Source: Vibrio gazogenes (GTDB lineage: Bacteria > Pseudomonadota > Gammaproteobacteria > Enterobacterales > Vibrionaceae). From it: DNA of 64,000 nucleotides. The stretch covers positions 620,001 to 684,000 of the forward strand of contig NZ_CP018835.1 in assembly GCF_002196515.1 (NCBI RefSeq), given 5' to 3'. The notes beneath the pieces were generated by a model. The model was not told the origin of the DNA. It did not search any database and saw nothing but the letters and a program-made list of their open reading frames with translations. The stretch's first letter is position 1. Each line of letters starts with the position of its first letter. Shown here piece by piece: positions 37,962 through 46,369 of this stretch. Position numbers and translations under genes: made by a program.

Positions 37962-39272
37962 CTAAGGCATACTGACAACACAAGGTAACCGAATCTCGAC
38001 CTGAGTCCCTTTGCCTAACTCAGACTCAATTGAAATCAGACCAAAGTGCTCTTCAATAATTTCTTTGGCAACAGAGAGCCCCAATCCGGCACCACTCCCC
38101 ACTTGCTTGGTGGTAAAAAACGGTTCAAAAATATGTTCCAAGTGTTCCTCGGAAATGCCTTTACCATTGTCTTGAATCGATAGACACAGATTCCGCTTTC
38201 TCGGTATGAGTACACCCGTCTCATATTCCAAACGAATACAAATGACACCATCTGTATGTGTAATCGATTGGAAAGCATTCATAATCAAGTGGATAAACGC
38301 CTGTTGCAGTTTGTTGGATTGCCCTTTGACATACATGGGACGATCTGGTGCCTGATAATCAATCCTGGCCTGCATCTTGAGTTCACCAAGGATCAGACCC
38401 AGCGATGAACTAATCACATCCCGCAGGTCAACAACCCCGATGTTTGAACTGGAGACATGATTATAGACATTCAAACTCGACACAACATTCTGAATTCGGG
38501 AGAGTCCTTCGAGCGTCTCAGAGATAATTGCCTCACTATCATTCAGTATCTCTTCTACGGCAGTTTTTTGTGTCTCAGACATCGAGACAAATTGTTTAAA
38601 CTCTCTCATATAAGCACTCAGCGTGCCTAAATTACTCATGATAAATCCCAGAGGATTATTGATTTCATGTGCGACGCCTGCTGCTAATTTGCCTAAAGAG
38701 GCAAATTTCTCAGTCTGTTCGACATCTCGATTGTTATACATCATCTCGGTCGATGTTATATAGGTGAGAGCAATCTTCACCACTTCAATAATGTGGTGCA
38801 ATGTCCCTAGACTGTTTGGCTGCCACAACGCTTCAGACTCAGAAGTGAGTAACATCATGTAATAACGAGAATGAACCTGAATCGTTACACCCAATGCTTG
38901 GCTCATCGCTGGGAGAAAAGGGGCATAGTGTTCAGCCCAGAAACGGGAGTGTTTGAGTTGTTCGATACAACAAAACTCGTTATGAGTGAAAATCGGAAAG
39001 CATTGCTCTCGAACCGGGCCAGTCAATAACGGACGAGAACGTATCAAACGTAAAGAATCTAACTCATGGAGAGTAAATAGGTAAATGTCCGTATCAGCAA
39101 AGGTCTCGCTCATGAAGTCCACAAATAGATCAATGCTTTCATCCTGACTTTCAGAAGTCAGTATCCGCCGCAGGGTATCCAGAGTAAGATCGGGGTTTGC
39201 ACACAATCGAGCCTCATCAGAGAGAATCACTGGCTTGGTTTGAATATCGTTTTCTATTGACGCATGTCCCAC
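37962..39272 (-). CDS. Soluble histidine kinase with GAF-like N-terminus
   Basis: The 436-residue protein has no membrane segment. Residues about 30-175 look like a GAF-type sensor (SIDLFVDFMSETFADTDIYLFTLHELDSLRL region, with a Cys pair at 101-102). It is followed by a short coiled coil, HisKA with His202 in GVAHEINNPLGF, and a full HATPase (N box HLIMNAFQS, G1 DNGKGI, G2 GSGAGLGLSV). The EINNP H-box and FEPFFTTK place it with NtrB/ZraS-like kinases. It has no receiver domain, so it should pass phosphate to the separate receivers or the Hpt of the operon. It lies 44 bp after the second kinase gene. Confidence 0.85.
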   Translation of the reverse strand: MGHASIENDIQTKPVILSDEARLCANPDLTLDTLRRILTSESQDESIDLFVDFMSETFADTDIYLFTLHELDSLRLIRSRPLLTGPVREQCFPIFTHNEFCCIEQLKHSRFWAEHYAPFLPAMSQALGVTIQVHSRYYMMLLTSESEALWQPNSLGTLHHIIEVVKIALTYITSTEMMYNNRDVEQTEKFASLGKLAAGVAHEINNPLGFIMSNLGTLSAYMREFKQFVSMSETQKTAVEEILNDSEAIISETLEGLSRIQNVVSSLNVYNHVSSSNIGVVDLRDVISSSLGLILGELKMQARIDYQAPDRPMYVKGQSNKLQQAFIHLIMNAFQSITHTDGVICIRLEYETGVLIPRKRNLCLSIQDNGKGISEEHLEHIFEPFFTTKQVGSGAGLGLSVAKEIIEEHFGLISIESELGKGTQVEIRLPCVVSMP

Positions 39273-39316
39273 ATTATCTATCCTTCAGTGTTCAGACCAA
39301 AAACAGAAAACGCAAC

Positions 39317-40636
39317 TCAACGTGTTGCTTGCTCAACAGCTTCATCGGTTGCCGTCACTTCATCGATAGGGAGCTGAATAATAAACTCACTGCCAGCTCC
39401 GATTTCACTCTGAACGGCAATCGTCCCCTTATGCGCTTTAATAATCCCGTAAGAAACAGATAACCCTAATCCCGTTCCGGATCCAACCGCTTTCGTGGTA
39501 AAGAAAGGATCAAAAATGCGGTCCTGAATATCAGGAGGAATACCGCTCCCCGTATCACGAATCCGAATTTCAACATAACGTTCATTGACTTGATGGACGG
39601 AAATATAAATCGTCCCTTCTCCTTCAATCGCCTGACTGGCATTCACTAAAATATTCAGCAATACCTGATTGATTTGCATCGGTTGACAATAAACATCCGG
39701 AATATCTGCCTGATAATCTTTTTCAATCGCAATATTGTACTTAATCTCGTTATGAATGATTTTCAGTGTCGATTCAATGCCATTCACAAGACTGGCATAC
39801 CCCCACTCCGAACCATCAATGTGTGAAAAATCTTTCAGGTTCTTCACAATAGACATCACTCGGGATGAACCTTCCAGTGACTCCTGAATTAAATCTGATG
39901 TGTCTTCCAAAATAAAACTCACTTGCTGCTGCTGTAATACGGCTTGGCAATGCTCTGCCAATGCCTTATCACCGCCTTCATCAATCATCTCTTTCATCTT
40001 CTCAATGACTTGAGCCAAACGCTGAAAGTAATCATGCAAAGTCTGAATATTTGACGTGATAAAGCCAACCGGATTATTGATTTCATGAGCGATGCCCGCA
40101 GATAACTGACCAATCGATGCCATTTTTTCAGATTGGATCAACTGCCCTTGCGTCTCTTCCAGTTTCTTAATCAACATTTTTTGTTCTTGATGTTCGATCT
40201 CCAATTGTTGAGAAATCTTCCGCAACTGCGCTTGTTGGCTGGCTTGAATGGTCACGTCGTAAATACAAAGACAGACATGCTCAATAGAGCCATCTTCATT
40301 GTGGATCGGAATGACTTCCAGATTTTGGAACATTTGCTCTTCTTCACCGGATACGGGTCGAGAACTTTTGAAGGGTAAAACATGGGGTTTTTGTTCCCAT
40401 GACGAAAAACTCGATGACTCAATCACTAATGCAGTATCAATCTTTCGCTTCAGATAATCAGCGGAGTGAGGAAAAAGCGTCAGAATATTCTGCCCTTGGA
40501 TCGCACCTCCTGCATAAATCACTCGTGACTGAAAATACTCATTTGCTTTAACAATCAAGTAATCATTGCGAATGATACACAACGCAAAATTAAGCTGGTC
40601 TAATAAATCTGACAGTAATAACCTACTTTTAGCCAT
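39317..40636 (-). CDS. Soluble PAS histidine kinase
   Basis: The 439-residue protein has no membrane segment. A PAS-like fold spans about 10-130 (NFALCIIRNDYLIVKANEYF and CLCIYDVT). A long coiled coil (131-172), HisKA with His184 in GIAHEINNPVGF, and HATPase (N box NILVNASQAI, G1 DTGSGI, G2 GSGTGLGLSV) follow. It is a close relative of the next kinase in layout, suggesting that the two arose by duplication. It lies 8 bp after the CheC-like gene and is probably coupled with it. The signal is cytoplasmic and unknown. Confidence 0.87.
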   Translation of the reverse strand: MAKSRLLLSDLLDQLNFALCIIRNDYLIVKANEYFQSRVIYAGGAIQGQNILTLFPHSADYLKRKIDTALVIESSSFSSWEQKPHVLPFKSSRPVSGEEEQMFQNLEVIPIHNEDGSIEHVCLCIYDVTIQASQQAQLRKISQQLEIEHQEQKMLIKKLEETQGQLIQSEKMASIGQLSAGIAHEINNPVGFITSNIQTLHDYFQRLAQVIEKMKEMIDEGGDKALAEHCQAVLQQQQVSFILEDTSDLIQESLEGSSRVMSIVKNLKDFSHIDGSEWGYASLVNGIESTLKIIHNEIKYNIAIEKDYQADIPDVYCQPMQINQVLLNILVNASQAIEGEGTIYISVHQVNERYVEIRIRDTGSGIPPDIQDRIFDPFFTTKAVGSGTGLGLSVSYGIIKAHKGTIAVQSEIGAGSEFIIQLPIDEVTATDEAVEQATR

Positions 40637-40644
40637 ACTGACTC

Positions 40645-41226
40645 CTATAACAATTCATCTAGGCGCTCAAGCATTCGGTCTAACTCCCTATCCGCAAAAC
40701 AGATAATTGTTCGCGCGGCAAACGAATCTTTCTCAATCAGAAACGAGATTTCCATAATCAGAGAAAGTTTCCATTCAGAGACAGGTAAAGGCTGTCTCGA
40801 AGGTTCAAATAAGACTGGGGGTTGAATTTTAGTTTTGACTTCGATCTGTTCACACAATCCCTTGAGACTTGCCCCAGACAGAATATTTGAAATATCCAGA
40901 ATACTTTCGTCTACATTGATTGCATCGGATGTATGCCCTTTGACACGATTCAAGTCCGCCACAACCTGTTGGCATCCGAGACGGCTGATTAAGGTGATCA
41001 GCTCACCATCCATACCACCGAAAAAGGATTGTCGCGTGTAATAGTAATCAGACTCTGATTGTTTCAGGCGGGCTAAATCTTCATCAGTCGCTAAACGAAT
41101 ATTCGGCACAGAAATTGTGACATGGAGATCCAGTAAAGTCGCTAGTTTATTCGCGGCTCTCCCCATCGATATATTCATGAACTCTTGAAGTGCGTCTTGG
41201 TGATCTGCAGATAAAACCGTATTCAT
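40645..41226 (-). CDS. CheC-like phosphatase
   Basis: The 193-residue protein resembles the CheC/CheX/FliY phosphatases that remove phosphate from CheY. The first helix motif DALQEFMNISMGRAAN contains the ExxN pair. The second repeat reads DESILDISNILSG, with Asp in the Glu place, so only the first site may be fully active. It overlaps the upstream CheY-like gene by 4 bp, which strongly suggests that this single-domain receiver is its substrate. Confidence 0.8.
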   Translation of the reverse strand: MNTVLSADHQDALQEFMNISMGRAANKLATLLDLHVTISVPNIRLATDEDLARLKQSESDYYYTRQSFFGGMDGELITLISRLGCQQVVADLNRVKGHTSDAINVDESILDISNILSGASLKGLCEQIEVKTKIQPPVLFEPSRQPLPVSEWKLSLIMEISFLIEKDSFAARTIICFADRELDRMLERLDELL

Positions 41227-41588
41227 AACAATCCCACCTCATGTAATACATGTTCCAATAGTGTCGGGTCTAACGGTTTCTGAATAAATGATGCAGCCCC
41301 TAATTGTTTTACTTTATCCTGAGAATAAGGTTGAATATCTGCGCTAATCACAATCACGACCGTTTTAGCATCAATTTGATGCAGGTGTTCCAACACCTGA
41401 AAGCCATCCATTTCAGGCATGGTTAAATCGAGAAACATGACATCTGCCAGCCCCTGATTATAATTGTTGATCGCCTCTTTCCCGTTCGAGGCTTCATGAA
41501 TACTCACATCCCACCGCTCAGGTAATGCTCTCATCACTGACTTACGCGACATTTTTGAATCATCTGCTATCGTTACATTGATTGCCAT
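41223..41588 (-). CDS. CheY-like single-domain response regulator
   Basis: The 121-residue protein is a receiver only, with acidic ADDS, phosphoacceptor Asp54 in VMFLDLTMPEMDG, Ser/Thr in VISAD and Lys in FIQKPLD. No output domain is present, so it signals by protein contact. The frame opens at 41609; ATG 41588 has GGGAG 6 bp upstream and fits the receiver start, while the ATG two codons earlier lies too close to it. It is followed by the CheC-like phosphatase gene with a 4-bp overlap. Confidence 0.87.
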   Translation of the reverse strand: MAINVTIADDSKMSRKSVMRALPERWDVSIHEASNGKEAINNYNQGLADVMFLDLTMPEMDGFQVLEHLHQIDAKTVVIVISADIQPYSQDKVKQLGAASFIQKPLDPTLLEHVLHEVGLL

Positions 41589-41666
41589 TGGCATCTCCCT
41601 CACATTCAAGAAATCATCAACGCTGTTGTAATTTAATTTGTTATCATATTGTTTTTAAAAAATTTA

Positions 41667-42821
41667 TTAGGCTGTTTCTAATAATAATGGAATCAACGCC
41701 GACACGGCCCCCCCGACAACACTGGGTAATTGCTCTGCGAGCTGATTGAATTGTTCTTCTGCCTTGAACTTCTCAACCATGTAAGCCAAGCCGACAATAC
41801 TGCCATATACGACGGTTTCATCCTGACTGAGAAAATCGATATGGCTCTGAGATAAAATCATGTCACCGATATCAATATCGTATCCCCATAGAATCAGCAG
41901 ATAAGCAGCCGCAACATGGTGATCATAGTAGCCATCCTGCAACCCCAGATAGGTTCTGATATTTTCAAGTGTTGCCCCTTCTTCCAATACGAGCAGCGTC
42001 CCAATTGATGTTAATAGACTGGCAACAAACACTTTATCCTGTTCATGACGAGCAAAATTCATCTCTTTTGCGATTAATCGCGCAATCGAACCGACCCTGA
42101 GAGCTCGTTCTGCGACCTGCTGATGCTGTCTCGGTGAAACCCGGTGATGAGGAATTTGCGTTAATAAAGACACAGCAATCGTTTCAATTAATGTCGCCCC
42201 TAATCGACTGACCGCTTCAGACAGTGAATCCGTATGTCTTCTGAATCCGAAATACGATGAATTGGCAATTTGGAATATCCGGGCAACTAAAGAGGGCTCA
42301 TGGCTAATCACCTCTGCCATTAAATGCATGTCACAATTAGGTGAGGCAATGACGTTCTGTAATTCCTGCACGGTATGCGGCAATACAGGCAACCCCGATA
42401 AAGACCCTAGCTTTTGACGACATTCCGCATTAAACGGCATTTTATGTAAGCGTTCGGCACACTGAAATAGGTGTTCAAAATCATCCTGAGTAAATGGTTT
42501 GGGTAAAACGAAGTGGGCATAACCGTGAGCTTTTTGAGGTAATTCTTGAGTTGTATCGCCGGTTAACAGTACTCTGATTGACTCCGGCAAACGCATTTTG
42601 ACTTCATTCAGCAACGCATCACCGCGCTTCTTTGGCATCAATAGATCCGAAATAAATATCGCTGGATGTTCAATGTCAGAGTCAGCCATAATCTCCTCCC
42701 ACCGCATCGGTTCATCAAGGAGGAGAAACCGCCATTCAGGGCGCAAACGACGCACCAAACGGCCAATGGCTTTTAACATAAACTCATCATCATCAACACA
42801 TACCACTTCAAGATTTGCCAT
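41667..42821 (-). CDS. Response regulator with HDOD output domain
   Basis: The 384-residue soluble protein has an N-terminal receiver (VCVDDDE, Asp59 in IFISDLLMPKKRG, Lys in VLPKPFTQDD) and a C-terminal HDOD domain (about 130-330). The latter has GLPVLPHTVQELQNVI, ISHEPSLVARIFQIANSSYFG and SEAVSRLGATLIETIA, all characteristic. HDOD domains are relatives of HD domains without metal-binding residues and act in signalling scaffolds. It lies 10 bp after the Hpt gene. A 78-bp gap with T-rich sequence follows before the CheY gene. Confidence 0.88.
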   Translation of the reverse strand: MANLEVVCVDDDEFMLKAIGRLVRRLRPEWRFLLLDEPMRWEEIMADSDIEHPAIFISDLLMPKKRGDALLNEVKMRLPESIRVLLTGDTTQELPQKAHGYAHFVLPKPFTQDDFEHLFQCAERLHKMPFNAECRQKLGSLSGLPVLPHTVQELQNVIASPNCDMHLMAEVISHEPSLVARIFQIANSSYFGFRRHTDSLSEAVSRLGATLIETIAVSLLTQIPHHRVSPRQHQQVAERALRVGSIARLIAKEMNFARHEQDKVFVASLLTSIGTLLVLEEGATLENIRTYLGLQDGYYDHHVAAAYLLILWGYDIDIGDMILSQSHIDFLSQDETVVYGSIVGLAYMVEKFKAEEQFNQLAEQLPSVVGGAVSALIPLLLETA

Positions 42822-42831
42822 ACCCCAACCC

Positions 42832-43185
42832 TTAACCCGCAGAATCTAAATAATGGTGAATCTCTCGTGTCAAATCATGACACCATTGTTCAACGACACT
42901 AAGCTGAGTCGTCTGCGCACAAATATTATCCGTTTCATTGAGCGAGTCCGTTTCAATCTGCTGAAGGACTTCTGCTAGCTCATCCGCACCGATAAAACGT
43001 GCTGATGATTTCATCCGGTGAGATGTCATTCTGACATGTTGTATATCACCTTCCTGCCAATAGGAGCGTAACTGAGACAATGATTCATCCAGTGAGGTTA
43101 GATAGCCACTGAGCATCTCACTGACATTCTCTTCTCCAACCATGTCCGCAACCCTTGCCGGCTGGAAATACTGTAAGTCCGCCAT
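42832..43185 (-). CDS. Hpt phosphotransfer protein
   Basis: The 117-residue all-helical protein has the Hpt signature SHRMKSSARFIGA with the phosphorylated His56. Free Hpt proteins shuttle phosphate between receivers or from hybrid kinases. It is first in the seven-gene operon, 10 bp upstream of the REC-HDOD gene. The usual HxLKG motif here reads HRMKSS, a normal variant. Neither kinase of the operon has a receiver, so its donor may be a hybrid kinase encoded elsewhere. Confidence 0.85.
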   Translation of the reverse strand: MADLQYFQPARVADMVGEENVSEMLSGYLTSLDESLSQLRSYWQEGDIQHVRMTSHRMKSSARFIGADELAEVLQQIETDSLNETDNICAQTTQLSVVEQWCHDLTREIHHYLDSAG

Positions 43186-43343
43186 GATGATTCCCCAAGG
43201 TAACTGAGCTAAAACCGATACGTGATATTTACGAACGCTGTTTTCTCAATGCGTTAGCTTTAGTGTAGCTGATTCTCAGCAACGCGAAGGGACAAAACAG
43301 TGCGCCTGTTAACAGAAATCTCGCTGTGCAGTCGGGGAGACAT

Positions 43344-43375
43344 AAAAAATCCCTCAAAAGTGACCTTTGAGGGAT
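43344..43375 (-). terminator. Terminator of qorB
   Basis: ATCCCTCAAA and TTTGAGGGAT form a 10-bp stem around AGTGACC. On the minus strand it is followed by six T. It lies 38 bp after the qorB stop and upstream of the signalling operon, isolating the two. Confidence 0.88.
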
Positions 43376-43413
43376 AAGGGATGTATCGATACCATAGGCA
43401 GCACAACATATTG

Positions 43414-44286
43414 TCAATCGCGCAACGCTGTCATCTCCGATAGCGCCTCTTTTATCGTCACATTGATCGATGTACTCGGACGACTCAGAAGCAAGCTGAG
43501 ATCATTTGACGAACTGAACAGATCGCCCGCAGCCGCCCCGGTTTCAGAGTTCCCTAATACCATTGAAAATGGTGCCGGAACACCAGCACTTTCCAATGCT
43601 TGAACATAGGCAGATTCAGACAGATTTTGATAAGTTATCGGTTGTCCTGTTGCTTTGGACAAGGAATCCGCAAACTCAGCCAGAGTGAAACTCTGATCAC
43701 CTGCCAGTTCGTAGATTTTACCGTCCTGCCCCTCGCGTGTCAGGACGTGTGCGGCAGCTTCGGCATAATCGCGACGGGGGGCGGAGGAAATACGGCCCTC
43801 TCCGGCACATCCAATCATCACGCCCTGTTGCAGAATTGCGGGGATCCCCATGGTATAGTTTTCCGAATACCAGCCATTTCTCAAAATCACCGCGGGGAGT
43901 CCGGATTGCTGAATCAAGGCTTCTGTCGCGACATGTTCTTCGGCCAACATCAAAGAAGAACGATCCGCCTTCAAAATACTGGTATAAGCCAGTAAAGTGA
44001 CGTTCGCGGCTTTCGCCGCTTCAATGACAGTGCGATGCTGTTCAACCCGCTGCCCGACTTCGCTGGAAGAAATCAACAGTACTTTGTTCACACCGACAAA
44101 CGCATTACGCCATGAGTCAGGTTGGGTGTAATCTGCATACCGCACTTCCACTCCCAGTTTCGCCAAGTCCTGTGCTTTATGAACATCACGCGCTATCGCG
44201 ACAATTTGTGATGCCGGTACGGTTTGCCGTAAGGCTTCAATCACGAGACGGCCAAGTTGGCCGGTTGCACCTGTAATCGCTAACAT
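43414..44286 (-). CDS. qorB: NAD(P)H:quinone oxidoreductase 2 (QorB/YtfG)
   Basis: The 290-residue NmrA-like atypical SDR uses NADPH to reduce quinones. It has ITGATGQLGRLVIEAL with the nucleotide-binding GxxGxxG, KVLLISSSEVGQR, AYTSILKAD and LRNGWYSENY, all shared with E. coli YtfG. Length is standard. It is divergent from an HxlR-family regulator gene, the same pairing as ytfG-ytfH in E. coli, so the regulator very likely controls it. Confidence 0.92.
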   Translation of the reverse strand: MLAITGATGQLGRLVIEALRQTVPASQIVAIARDVHKAQDLAKLGVEVRYADYTQPDSWRNAFVGVNKVLLISSSEVGQRVEQHRTVIEAAKAANVTLLAYTSILKADRSSLMLAEEHVATEALIQQSGLPAVILRNGWYSENYTMGIPAILQQGVMIGCAGEGRISSAPRRDYAEAAAHVLTREGQDGKIYELAGDQSFTLAEFADSLSKATGQPITYQNLSESAYVQALESAGVPAPFSMVLGNSETGAAAGDLFSSSNDLSLLLSRPSTSINVTIKEALSEMTALRD

Positions 44287-44448
44287 AATTTTTCCTTTTG
44301 CTTTGTCATCTCAGAATCAATCACGACCTCATTCACCATAAAACACCACGGATTAACTGGCACATCACAGACAGATTGCTCACAAGGCCGACTGAATCTA
44401 TACTAAAACCAAAACTAACTTTTAGTAAGTACATACAAAAAGGTAAGT

Positions 44449-44871
44449 ATGAAAAAAATATCTCAATTTGAACAACCTCAACGCGGCAATGTCTTTATCG
44501 CGCAATGTCCGTCTCGGGAAGTCCTCAACCACATTACCAGTCGGTGGGGGATTTTGGTCTTGATTGCTCTAAATGACGGTGCGTGGCATCGATTTAGTGA
44601 ACTGAGGAAGAGAATTACGGGGATTAGTGAAAAAATGCTGTCACAAACACTACAAACCTTAGAACGCGATGGTTTTCTGACGCGAATTGCCCATCCTGTA
44701 GTACCGCCTCATGTCGAATATCAGCTCACCCAACGGGGTCACACTGTGACACAAAAAGCGGCCATCTTGGTCGAATGGCTCGAAGACAATATTATGGATA
44801 TCCAAAGTCTTCAATCTCAATATGATCAGACGCGGATGGCGCAAGAATCATCACTTCAGGCCAAAAAATAA
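44449..44871 (+). CDS. HxlR-family regulator (QorR/YtfH-like)
   Basis: The 140-residue winged-helix regulator has CPSREVLNHITSRWGILVLIAL at the start, with Cys20, the HFSELRK-like segment and SEKMLSQTLQTLERDGFLTR as recognition region, ending PVVPPHVEYQLTQRG. The Cys after the N-terminal stretch is conserved in family members that sense oxidants or electrophiles. It is divergent from qorB. AAGTA-type repeats (AGTAAGTA at 44423-44430 and GGTAAGTA at 44440-44447) overlap its ribosome site and may be operator half-sites. Confidence 0.9.
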   Translation: MKKISQFEQPQRGNVFIAQCPSREVLNHITSRWGILVLIALNDGAWHRFSELRKRITGISEKMLSQTLQTLERDGFLTRIAHPVVPPHVEYQLTQRGHTVTQKAAILVEWLEDNIMDIQSLQSQYDQTRMAQESSLQAKK

Positions 44872-44894
44872 GCGTGCTATCACGCACGCTTATT
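44867..44894. terminator. Convergent terminator of the hxlR gene and RND operon
   Basis: AATAAGCGTGC and GCACGCTTATT form an 11-bp stem around TATCAC. It includes the stop codon of the regulator gene and is preceded by an A run, which becomes a T run for the minus-strand RND operon. Confidence 0.82.
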
Positions 44895-44926
44895 CATGAC
44901 AAATCAGCAAGATTCAGTGTCAGCAT

Positions 44927-46369
44927 TTATTGATCGATGGTGTCCAAAACGGATGAAACCTGAGTCGATGTTTGCTGATCAGCAGCTCGCCAACCCCCAC
45001 CGAGTGCTTTATATAAATTGATCCTGCTCAGCAGCAAATTCAAATGCGATGACAGTTCGCTCTCGCGCGCACTAAATAACGATCGTTGTGCATCCAGTAG
45101 ATCCATATAACTATCATTACCTTTTTCATAGCGCACTTTCGCCAGCGTATAATACGTTTGGTTTGCCGCCATATTATTCTGTTGCGCTTGCCACTCTTCC
45201 ATGTAATAGGTTTGCCCTAGCAGTGCATCAGAGACTTCTTTAAACGCGGTTTCAATCGTCTGTTGATAAGCAACCACTGAACGCTGCTTCTTAATCTTTG
45301 CTACATCCAGAGAGGCTTGATTACTGCCCCAGTCGAAGATAGGTAAAGAGATAGACGGTGAAAATTGCCAATATCCCGAATCGGAGTTAAATAACCCCGA
45401 CAGAGAATTACTGGCGCTGCCCGCGCTTGCGGTTAAACGAATACTCGGGAAAAATGCAGCGCGTGCCGCACCAATATTTGCATTGTCCGCCTTGAGCGCA
45501 TGCTCAGCAGATAAAATGTCCGGTCGCTTGAGTAACAATTCTGATGAGACACCGACTTGCAACGCTGACAGCATCTGCCCACTTTCCTCTGGCAAACGTC
45601 CGTCAATGTATTCCATGATTGGCGCACCAACCAACTGTCGCAACACGTTGTATCCCTTCGCTACTGCCAGTTTGTACTGTGCTTGTGTCGCCTGAGCACT
45701 ATGCAATGCGGTTTTACTTTGCGCGAGGGTCAAAGCATCACTGTATCCGGCATCATAGCGCGTTTGCACCAATGACAGGGTTTCTTGATATGCGTCGACT
45801 GTCTCCGCCGTCAACTTCAGCAACTCTTGATTGGTGAGGAGATTCATGTAAGCACTGGCGACTTCACTGATCAAAGCAATCACCGTACTGCGCCGAATCT
45901 CATCCTGAGACAGATAACTTTCAAGTGCCTGATCACTCAGGCTTTGTACCCGACCAAACAGATCCAACTCATAACTTGTCACACCGACTGTTGCCTTATA
46001 CTGGGAAGAATATGACTTCCCATTGCCCGTATTCGCATCAGAAAAACGTGTTCTCGAACCACTCCCCGAGGCATCCAGCCCCGGATAGCGTTCTGCATCC
46101 TGAATTCGGTACGTTGCACGTAAAGAGGCAACATTCAGCAGTGTCGTTTTCAAGTTTTTATTGTTTGCCAGAGCCAGCTCAATCAACGACTGTAACCGCT
46201 CATCAGGCATAAAAGTACGCCAGTCAGGCAGCTCGCTTTCTGCCGTCTGACTTGCATCAACACCTTGCCACCCCTGTGTTGAAGGGATCTCAGGCTGGTG
46301 ATAATCCGGTGCCAGGCTACAGCCACTCAAAACAGCCGCAACCATCAGTGGCAGTAACTTAATTTGCAC
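44927..46369 (-). CDS. RND efflux outer-membrane lipoprotein (NodT/OprM family)
   Basis: The 480-residue outer-membrane channel has a lipobox LSGC (Cys17) after the signal peptide and two OEP repeats (about 60-250 and 270-460). [29 protein letters not shown] and [32 protein letters not shown] segments match OprM-type channels. It exports compounds delivered by the RND pump. The start overlaps the pump gene by 11 bp. A dedicated channel gene is an alternative to the shared TolC used by many vibrio pumps. Confidence 0.92.
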   Translation of the reverse strand: MQIKLLPLMVAAVLSGCSLAPDYHQPEIPSTQGWQGVDASQTAESELPDWRTFMPDERLQSLIELALANNKNLKTTLLNVASLRATYRIQDAERYPGLDASGSGSRTRFSDANTGNGKSYSSQYKATVGVTSYELDLFGRVQSLSDQALESYLSQDEIRRSTVIALISEVASAYMNLLTNQELLKLTAETVDAYQETLSLVQTRYDAGYSDALTLAQSKTALHSAQATQAQYKLAVAKGYNVLRQLVGAPIMEYIDGRLPEESGQMLSALQVGVSSELLLKRPDILSAEHALKADNANIGAARAAFFPSIRLTASAGSASNSLSGLFNSDSGYWQFSPSISLPIFDWGSNQASLDVAKIKKQRSVVAYQQTIETAFKEVSDALLGQTYYMEEWQAQQNNMAANQTYYTLAKVRYEKGNDSYMDLLDAQRSLFSARESELSSHLNLLLSRINLYKALGGGWRAADQQTSTQVSSVLDTIDQ

